64,000 bases of DNA from positions 1 to 64,000 of the forward strand of contig NZ_VUNS01000026.1 in assembly GCF_009695545.1 (NCBI RefSeq). Reading direction: 5' to 3'. The stretch comes from Victivallis lenta (GTDB lineage: Bacteria > Verrucomicrobiota > Lentisphaeria > Victivallales > Victivallaceae). Below are positions 59,701 to 64,000 of this stretch, piece by piece. The position numbers were made by a program, and so were the translations under genes. Each line of letters starts with the position of its first letter. Within the stretch, counting starts at the first letter, position 1. The notes below the pieces were generated by a model. It searched no databases, was not told the origin of the DNA, and saw only the letters and a program-made list of their open reading frames with translations.

Positions 59701-59958
59701 GGAGACCTGAAACTCGTAGACGGCGGAGAATTCTCCGGTTTCCGGCAGCCGGTCCAGCTTGCGCAGGATCGTCCCGGAGAACGAATCGGCGACCCGTTCC
59801 CGGCCCATATCGGTTTTGACCGGAGAACCGCCGTTGATCCAGAGATCGGCCTGTTGCGGGAAGTCCGGCGCAGTTTTCGGAGCGGCGGCGGGAGTCCCGG
59901 CGCCCGGGAGCAGCAGGGCGGCGGCGAACGCCGCGGCGCAGAGCAGGATTTTGTTCAT
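56770..59958 (-). CDS. Large secreted hydrolase, GH42-like TIM barrel with N-terminal beta domains
   Basis: A 1062-aa protein with signal peptide (KILLCAAAFAAALLLPGAGT). Residues ~35-380 form beta-sandwich domains (DLWINGGSPVKTDMGRE and EYDFFAALIAQKRPHS recall carbohydrate-binding modules). The barrel follows (FPVGGMWCPDTLI, IHYGYQLTAGGGSAIPSFF, LGYDGVGFECYLNQGIPGET). The end resembles the Rossmann-like trimerisation domain of GH42-type enzymes (FDAVIINCPNPPFSRYYAEE). No family is certain. It is 24 nt downstream of a pseudopilin gene on the same strand. The 3' end overlaps the convergent NTP_transf_5 gene by 25 nt. Confidence 0.65.
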   Translation of the reverse strand: MNKILLCAAAFAAALLLPGAGTPAAAPKTAPDFPQQADLWINGGSPVKTDMGRERVADSFSGTILRKLDRLPETGEFSAVYEFQVSRTGEYDFFAALIAQKRPHSSPVEFRFDGDGWREAPATPPGAPAWGVSNAVTWTPLGSRKLKAGKHTLSFRITRRAQLGSWSFMCDGIAGFRKGVWKNASIDGFRAPADITPGTTAVVTYRQAGEAFPAELRLTFAGEPAVSLGVMSRNGENRFRIDLPEQLPPGRYRFELVPLDAPGTALAGTGAELPRPPVPPPARLASAELDGCRYALKFEEGRTAPVLAMAFAEDGKLYGAFRLDAAAGDLPEALTELARGRKIEVRFRPLPAADGNLVSCRLALPGPARKLPKPVNYGGFTDRDGVLHTWYMNREFEYIFDGERYFPVGGMWCPDTLISPDNDPAGIAARLEKDLATLRAIRQGGLDDVYLNLSTQAPLRVRQLFIDMLEREGIHYGYQLTAGGGSAIPSFFITRDRPDAPGNYRGLTRGTYASGRITGRFPAEQKLAGLLVVDPARPQNGAKFAAFTDKVGKDLRHGIIDLETEQDFDKLREITFPIELDSPDNSEVILIPLLESKMHHENLWDAEEFAALKKRLSWIGRISWGGKLRFFVDPIRNETDMVNGTENLRQYTPAINRAFAEYLKKRYRTVGKLRQEWHIPAGSFEEAARLIPLRTDRRCFWIDPETGRILEGDPDRTFAWIDYQEMIRITYAALADEIAAYLKSLVNVPVVFKSVGVIGEKMNVSRRYLGYDGVGFECYLNQGIPGETGGGASRAEAEASEHTMWKVGTEIGHSAAVGNDGTKFFRDEAELRGMAENLARLGVSGFYFFGFDLKPGNLWSNHNYHDFPEGLAWAARIDREFAAPGRKPVAATPRNYVFPGGSTWWWWITRHMAFHGREQNLIPQSARLAAKPLEWYSSTNTLPEEFDAVIINCPNPPFSRYYAEEIGRALESGRPVSYVGSRSDLGTIPRLDRFFTEETIRFADGSTAQVLKPLPGAVILAAENGKAWALRAGNLTIVSRTPDKPPVNRADDFLRYLSEFPD

Positions 59959-59982
59959 GGTGAATCGACTCGCAGTGAAGGG

Positions 59983-60690
59983 TTATTTGTTGTTGCGGAA
60001 ATCCCAGCGGTTCGGGCTGGTGGTGGAAACGGTGCCGTTGAAGAAAAAGTTTCCAAGCCGTTCATCGTTGTAGAGGATCGATTTGGTGGGGGCCCGGACG
60101 GTATCGACATTGCCGGCGAAATTGAGGATGTTGCAGCCGCCGGAGTGGCGCGGGTCGGCTCCCTCGTTGTCGCGGTTGGAGTGGATGACGTAATATCCGC
60201 GGTCGGAATTCGTTGCGATCGAGTCCGTCAGCAGAATCAGCCGGGAAGGAGTCCGCTTGATCTTGCCGGTGTTGACCGGGCCGAACCAGCGGTTGTAGAT
60301 TCTCCACGGAAACCCGTAGCTGATGTAGCCCGTCTGCATTTCCGTCACGGCGGAGTCTCCGGTTCCATATGCCATATTTTTTGCATCCTTCTTGCAGAAC
60401 AGCAGATTGCGGTTGGCGGCGTTTTCGGGTTTGAAGCCGATCATCCTGAACCAGACGGGTTGTCCCGCGTTGATGTTGCCTTCGTTGTCGGCGACGTAGG
60501 GAACGCAATCCTGATTTTCGCCGAAATACATTTGGAAACCGATTCCGAGCTGCTTGAGATTGCTGATGCAGCTTGTGCTGTAAGCCCGCTCCCGCGCCTG
60601 CTGCAGTGCGGGCAGCAGCATGGAGGCGAGAATTGCGATGATGGCGATAACGACCAGAAGTTCGATCAGGGTGAAGCTTTTTCTCTGCAT
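59983..60690 (-). CDS. Pseudopilin-like protein with type IV prepilin N-terminus
   Basis: A 235-aa protein. The short leader MQRKS leads into [20 protein letters not shown], with Ser at the -1 site instead of Gly. The ATG at 60690 is chosen because GGAG lies about 7 nt upstream. The frame runs on to 60966 without support. The body is DUF1559-like ([20 protein letters not shown]) and ends with a His...G motif ([20 protein letters not shown]). It precedes the large secreted hydrolase by 24 nt and is probably co-transcribed with it, like the pair at 28571-32646. Confidence 0.9.
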   Translation of the reverse strand: MQRKSFTLIELLVVIAIIAILASMLLPALQQARERAYSTSCISNLKQLGIGFQMYFGENQDCVPYVADNEGNINAGQPVWFRMIGFKPENAANRNLLFCKKDAKNMAYGTGDSAVTEMQTGYISYGFPWRIYNRWFGPVNTGKIKRTPSRLILLTDSIATNSDRGYYVIHSNRDNEGADPRHSGGCNILNFAGNVDTVRAPTKSILYNDERLGNFFFNGTVSTTSPNRWDFRNNK

Positions 60691-61032
60691 AATTGTACTC
60701 CGTCCGATAATAGTTAATAAGTGAAGCGGAATACAGGGGAAAATGTATTGCGGCGTGGCAGTCCCGGCCAAAAGTACGGGCGGAGGCTGCTGCATGATGA
60801 CATGCCCGCCGCATGAGTGTAAGAAACGGAATGCGGGGAAGATATTCCCTGTGGAGCTTCGGACAAAGCGTGCGGAGCCTGCGAACTGAATGCAGCCGGA
60901 ACATTGCAGCCGCCGGAGGCCGAAAAAACAGGAGAGCCGCCCGCACCCGGATTTGCCGAAAGACAATAACTATTTAAACAGGAGGATATTAAAGAAAAAA
61001 TACACCTGCTCGGCTATATAACATACTAACTA
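60691..61032. other. Intergenic region upstream of the pseudopilin gene
   Basis: About 340 bases. The part next to the GntR-type gene (61000-61032) is AT-rich with several TATA-like stretches on the minus strand and may hold the promoter and operator of the pseudopilin-hydrolase pair, but no box pair stands out. The rest shows no gene. Confidence 0.4.
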
Positions 61033-62121
61033 TTATACGTCAGATTGTGCCGGATTCCGCACGGAGCCGTTGACGACCATGGCCGGTTTGAAGTATTCGA
61101 ACGGGTTGTTGTCCGGCGCGTACCGGTCGGGACGGCTCAGGATTTCGAGGATCGCGTCGATCTGCCCTTCGAGGTTGACGTCCACGCAATCGAGCGGAGG
61201 ATGATGGATTTCCGCAGACTGTCCCGGTTCGATGTTGACGACGCTGAGTTCTTCGGGAATCCGGATTCCGGCGTTGTGGCAGGCGTTGACCGCTCCGCTG
61301 AGGGAGTCGGCGATGCCGATCAGCCCGGTGAAATCGATTCCTCGCTTCAGCACTCCGGCGAAGTGGCGATAGGTTTTGTCCGGCGCGTAATCGCCGGAAC
61401 GGACGCCGCAATCGAGCACTTTGCACTTCATGCCGTGAAGCTCGGCGTAGGTCAGGACTCCGTTCAGGCGTTCGCGGATCACGCCGTTGGGCGGTTCGGA
61501 AACCAGTACGGCGATGCTGCGGTGCCCGTATTGAAACAGATGATCCGCGGCGAGGCTTCCGGCAAACGTGTCGTTGACACCCACCGACAGCAGCCTGGTG
61601 TCGCCCCGGTGGCGGTTCATGATGACCAGCGGAACGCGCGAGGCGTATTCCTCGAGTTTCCGCAGTGCGGCGGAGTCCCACGAATCCGCGCTGGTGAGCA
61701 TGGCGACTCCGGCCACGTTCTCCTCCTCGAGCGGCAGGCGGGCCGGAACGCGTTCGCTGTAATCGTAAGAGTGGACGAGAATCCGGGTCGGCAGGTATTT
61801 CTCCCGCACGGCTGCGAGATGCCGTTCCATCAGAGTCAGGTCCGAAGAGTTCCAGCGCGGGACCGCGAAGAGGAAGGTTGAAGGAATTTCCGTATTCAGG
61901 CGCCCGACTTCCTCGGTGACGAACGTCCCGCGCCCCGGTACGACGCGCAGCAGGCCGGCCGTGCGGAATTTCACGACGGTGCGGTCCACGATGAGCTGGC
62001 TGACGTTGAAGCGCTTCATGATTTCGCGGCTGGTGATGAACTTGTCGCCCGGAGCGTATTTCGAAAGCTCCCGGCGCAGCTGGTCGTAGAGAATGTCGGT
62101 TTTCAGAATCGCCTGTTCCAT
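61033..62121 (-). CDS. GntR/LacI-type transcriptional regulator with sugar-binding domain
   Basis: A 362-aa regulator. Residues 1-75 are a GntR-type winged helix (KFITSREIMKRFNVSQLIVD then GLLRVVPGRGTFVTEEVG). The rest is a periplasmic-binding-protein-like domain of LacI type (VPLVIMNRHRGDTRLLSVGV, FTGLIGIADSLSGAVNACHN, ELSVVNIEPGQSAEIHHPPL). This fusion is the AraR layout, sensing a sugar or its phosphate. The likely targets are the pseudopilin and hydrolase genes immediately downstream. Confidence 0.9.
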   Translation of the reverse strand: MEQAILKTDILYDQLRRELSKYAPGDKFITSREIMKRFNVSQLIVDRTVVKFRTAGLLRVVPGRGTFVTEEVGRLNTEIPSTFLFAVPRWNSSDLTLMERHLAAVREKYLPTRILVHSYDYSERVPARLPLEEENVAGVAMLTSADSWDSAALRKLEEYASRVPLVIMNRHRGDTRLLSVGVNDTFAGSLAADHLFQYGHRSIAVLVSEPPNGVIRERLNGVLTYAELHGMKCKVLDCGVRSGDYAPDKTYRHFAGVLKRGIDFTGLIGIADSLSGAVNACHNAGIRIPEELSVVNIEPGQSAEIHHPPLDCVDVNLEGQIDAILEILSRPDRYAPDNNPFEYFKPAMVVNGSVRNPAQSDV

Positions 62122-62150
62122 GCGGTTTCCTTTTGTGTGCTTCTATGTAT

Positions 62151-62179
62151 ATTATAGTGTATTTTTCACAATAATGCAA
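62151..62179 (-). promoter_or_regulatory. Promoter of the GntR-type regulator
   Basis: On the minus strand TTGCAT and a perfect TATAAT are separated by 17 nt, about 30 nt upstream of the start codon. The surrounding AT-rich sequence could also hold an autoregulatory site. Confidence 0.6.
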
Positions 62180-62385
62180 TAGTGATACGGAAAAAATCCG
62201 CTTTTTTTGCCGGGCCGGAGAGAAACGTGTGTGACAGCCGGGGGGACATTTTGTCGCGGTATTGTGTCGAATTGTTCCGATCTGCTTGTCCGGCAGGGAT
62301 ATGGCATGGGGATGAAACGACTTGGCATGCCTTGTGCTGATACGGAAGCATCGACATGGGGAGTCGAACGTAAGGAGGTATTGAT

Positions 62386-62850
62386 ATGAATATTATGACG
62401 AGATGGAATGGGAACGACGGCCTGCTGCCGGCGACGCTGGGCGGTCTGAACGAGCTGTTTCGTTCCGTATTCGACCAAGTTGCCGATTTCGGTCCCGAGT
62501 GGATGTCCGACCGGATCGGCGGAAGGATGCTTGACGTGGAGGTCGGCGAGAAGGAGGTGAAGGTTACGCTTCCGCTTCCGGGCTGCCGCGGCGACGAAAT
62601 TGAAGTCGAAATGCTCGGCGACGTTCTGACCGTGCGTGCCGAACGCAGCGAAGAGCGCGGCGACGGCGGTGAGGAGAAGCATTATCTGCGCCGCGAACGC
62701 TCGACCATGAGCTACGAAGAGTCCGTGAAGCTCCCGGTGAAGGTGCTGGGGCAGAAGGCGAGCGCGACTTACGACGACGGTGTGCTGACCGTGGTGCTTC
62801 CGCGGGAAGAGGAGGCCGTCGACAAGGCTCATGTGGTCAAGGTTCAGTAA
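62386..62850 (+). CDS. Hsp20/alpha-crystallin small heat shock protein
   Basis: A 154-aa chaperone that keeps unfolded proteins soluble. The alpha-crystallin domain covers ~45-154: MLDVEVGEKEVKVTLPLPGC, DVLTVRAERSEERG, then YEESVKLPVKV and ASATYDDGVLTVVLPR, with the typical G-V-L motif. AAGGAGG precedes the ATG. It is followed by a second Hsp20 gene after 16 nt. No CIRCE element or sigma-32 promoter was recognised upstream. Confidence 0.95.
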   Translation: MNIMTRWNGNDGLLPATLGGLNELFRSVFDQVADFGPEWMSDRIGGRMLDVEVGEKEVKVTLPLPGCRGDEIEVEMLGDVLTVRAERSEERGDGGEEKHYLRRERSTMSYEESVKLPVKVLGQKASATYDDGVLTVVLPREEEAVDKAHVVKVQ

Positions 62851-62866
62851 GCAGGAGGTGAGGATT

Positions 62867-63223
62867 ATGGATACCGCAAATGTCAGGGAAAACGAAAAGG
62901 ATGAAGTTCAGGTCATGCCGGAGCCGGTGACGCTGGTTCCGCTGGTGGATATCCTGGAAGGGGAGAACGGGGTTACGGTCCAGTTCGAGGTCCCCGGGGC
63001 GAATTCCGGAACGGTCGACATCGAGGTTCTGAACGGTGTTCTCACCATGACTGCGAAGAGTTCGCTCAAGCGGAACGGCCGCCCGGTCGTCTTCAAGCGC
63101 AACTTCCGGATTTCGGAGGACGTTGACGTCCAGAAGATTTCCGCGAAGTCGAGGGACGGCGTCCTGACGCTTGAGATTCCGAAGGCCGAACGCGCCAGAG
63201 TGCACCGCATCAAGGTGCAGTGA
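62867..63223 (+). CDS. Second Hsp20 small heat shock protein
   Basis: A 118-aa protein with a short N-terminal arm and an alpha-crystallin domain (VDILEGENGVTVQFEVPGAN, DIEVLNGVLTMTAKSSLK, SAKSRDGVLTLEIPKAER). The ATG at 62867 has GGAGG about 8 nt upstream. The frame continues into the previous gene. It is much shorter at the N-terminus than its partner, so the two may form mixed oligomers. Transcription ends at the hairpin after the gene. Confidence 0.95.
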   Translation: MDTANVRENEKDEVQVMPEPVTLVPLVDILEGENGVTVQFEVPGANSGTVDIEVLNGVLTMTAKSSLKRNGRPVVFKRNFRISEDVDVQKISAKSRDGVLTLEIPKAERARVHRIKVQ

Positions 63224-63268
63224 CGGATGCCATCCGGGTCGCGGACCCGGGTCAGTGAGGATGGAGAA

Positions 63269-63300
63269 CCCGGCAGGCAGCCCCTGCCGGGCGTTTTTTT
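63269..63300 (+). terminator. Rho-independent terminator of the hsp20 pair
   Basis: A 9-bp stem (CCCGGCAGG with CCTGCCGGG) with a 5-nt loop is followed by CG and seven T residues. Confidence 0.9.
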
Positions 63301-63323
63301 GCTCCGGCTGCCGAGCCGGCGCC

Positions 63324-63360
63324 CGAAAAAAATACCGCGGCGGGAAAGCGCCGCGGTATT
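63324..63360 (-). terminator. Rho-independent terminator of the lipoprotein gene
   Basis: A perfect 12-bp stem (AATACCGCGGCG with its complement, 6-nt loop) is followed on the minus strand by a run of seven T residues counting from the stem end, 20 nt after the lipoprotein stop. Confidence 0.9.
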
Positions 63361-63380
63361 TTCATACGGAACGGGTCCGG

Positions 63381-63827
63381 TTACTTGACCGCTTTGATTC
63401 CGGTTTCGACGCCGGGATACCCGGAGACTTTGCAGTTGATCATCTTGAAGACGAAGTAGTCGGTGGTGTTGATTTCATACTTCGCATTCAGGAGCACGTC
63501 GCAGTTGTTCTTCTTGCAGGCGTCGAAGGTGGCGGCCTGCTTGACCAGCGCGTACGGATTCGGGAAGAGCCCGATGCCGTTGTCGCTGCTTTCGAAGCTG
63601 CGGTCCGCGAATTCGCTGACGCCCCAGGAAAAGACCGAGAAAAGCACGTTGAGCTGGGCTTCGCCGCTGACCTTGGTATCCTTGTGAGTGATGACCGATT
63701 CGAATTTGGCCGGAACCATGACGGCCTTGAAGTCATTGGCCGCGTCGTTGTTGTTGACGGTCGTGCAGCCGGTCATGACCATGACGGCGGAAACGGCGGC
63801 CAGAGCCGAAAGATACAGTTTTTTCAT
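63381..63827 (-). CDS. Small predicted lipoprotein
   Basis: A 148-aa protein with a lipoprotein signal (KKLYLSALAAVSAVMVMTGC), Cys21 being the lipidated residue. The mature part has alternating strands (FKAVMVPAKFESVITHKDTK, CDVLLNAKYEINTTDYF) and two conserved-looking cysteine-containing turns (ACKKNNCDVLL), similar to small outer-membrane lipoproteins of unknown function. GAAGGGAAAA precedes the ATG. It is a single-gene unit with promoter and terminator. Confidence 0.85.
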   Translation of the reverse strand: MKKLYLSALAAVSAVMVMTGCTTVNNNDAANDFKAVMVPAKFESVITHKDTKVSGEAQLNVLFSVFSWGVSEFADRSFESSDNGIGLFPNPYALVKQAATFDACKKNNCDVLLNAKYEINTTDYFVFKMINCKVSGYPGVETGIKAVK

Positions 63828-63894
63828 TTTTCCCTTCCCTCTTTGTTAGGATTCTCTTCCGCCGCATCGGCGGGACGCGGCGGTTCTGTCTGCT

Positions 63895-63922
63895 AATGTA
63901 GCGGACCTGCGGGAAAATGCAA
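63895..63922 (-). promoter_or_regulatory. Putative promoter of the lipoprotein gene
   Basis: On the minus strand TTGCAT and TACATT are separated by 16 nt, about 70 nt before the start codon. The remaining 80 bases to the window end are AT-rich with no gene. Confidence 0.45.
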
Positions 63923-64000
63923 ACGGGGAAGCGCATTTTTAACGGAATTTGATGAAAATATATTTGATTTTATGGATTTTGATGAATTATCCTTTTGTTG

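Noticed and set aside
62186-62212. Hairpin with T-run upstream of the hsp20 genes
   Set aside because: The stem is only 4-5 bp around an A-rich loop. Without a gene ending there it is not a credible terminator or thermosensor.

Overview
The window reads as a chromosomal segment of a Gram-negative PVC-group bacterium, most likely a Lentisphaerota of the Victivallis type. This is inferred from three pseudopilins with the [16 protein letters not shown] core, many large non-Sus glycoside hydrolases with their own AraC/GntR regulators, an LpxA lipid A gene and a GC-rich backbone. Species identity cannot be fixed from the sequence alone.

Layout. 1-3.1 kb (minus): a replication/recombination-like operon of a DnaN-like clamp protein, a small unknown protein, a Cas4/AddB-like PD-(D/E)XK nuclease and a DUF932 protein cut by the left edge; it looks like part of an integrated element. 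3.4-12.9 kb: an AraC regulator diverging from a carbohydrate locus (TIM-barrel hydrolase, GH71-like/LamG enzyme, GH127 enzyme), a decayed copy of the LamG tail and a pseudopilin. 12.9-21.0 kb: a rhamnose-glycan operon (GH106-like, GH78, Gfo/Idh/MocA oxidoreductase, L-rhamnose isomerase, SGNH esterase), mostly with stop/start overlaps. 21.0-25.4 kb: an AT-rich accessory island with one unknown protein, a RepA/AAA_25-like ATPase, a 38-bp perfect palindrome and helically phased GTGCC repeats. 25.4-32.6 kb: a second AraC regulator, a GH42-like enzyme, and a pseudopilin plus GH5-like enzyme pair.

32.7-41.1 kb is mainly housekeeping: gpmI, lpxA, a SpoU methyltransferase, NAD kinase, a DUF2752 protein, a deaminase, an exported nickel superoxide dismutase and a GH38 alpha-mannosidase. 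41.2-51.1 kb (minus) is one long operon: GDPD, HAD-IIA phosphatase, GlpA-like dehydrogenase, FAD oxidoreductase, DUF1667 protein, second GDPD, then SbcD and SbcC. It appears to turn glycerophosphodiesters into glycerol-3-phosphate and oxidise it, and has a clear promoter with an overlapping palindromic operator.

51.3-60.7 kb: a heparinase II/III-like enzyme, a three-gene export cassette (S26 peptidase, ABC exporter, NTP_transf_5 protein) resembling part of a RiPP export locus, and a large secreted hydrolase with its pseudopilin. 61.0-64.0 kb: a GntR/LacI-type regulator, two Hsp20 chaperones and a small lipoprotein. No tRNA, rRNA, CRISPR array or intact IS element was recognised.

The most unusual parts are the clamp/nuclease/DUF932 operon with an internal in-frame start, the AT-rich ATPase island with its palindrome, the recurrent pseudopilin-hydrolase pairing, the signal-peptide-bearing Ni-SOD and the peptidase/ABC/NTP_transf_5 cassette.
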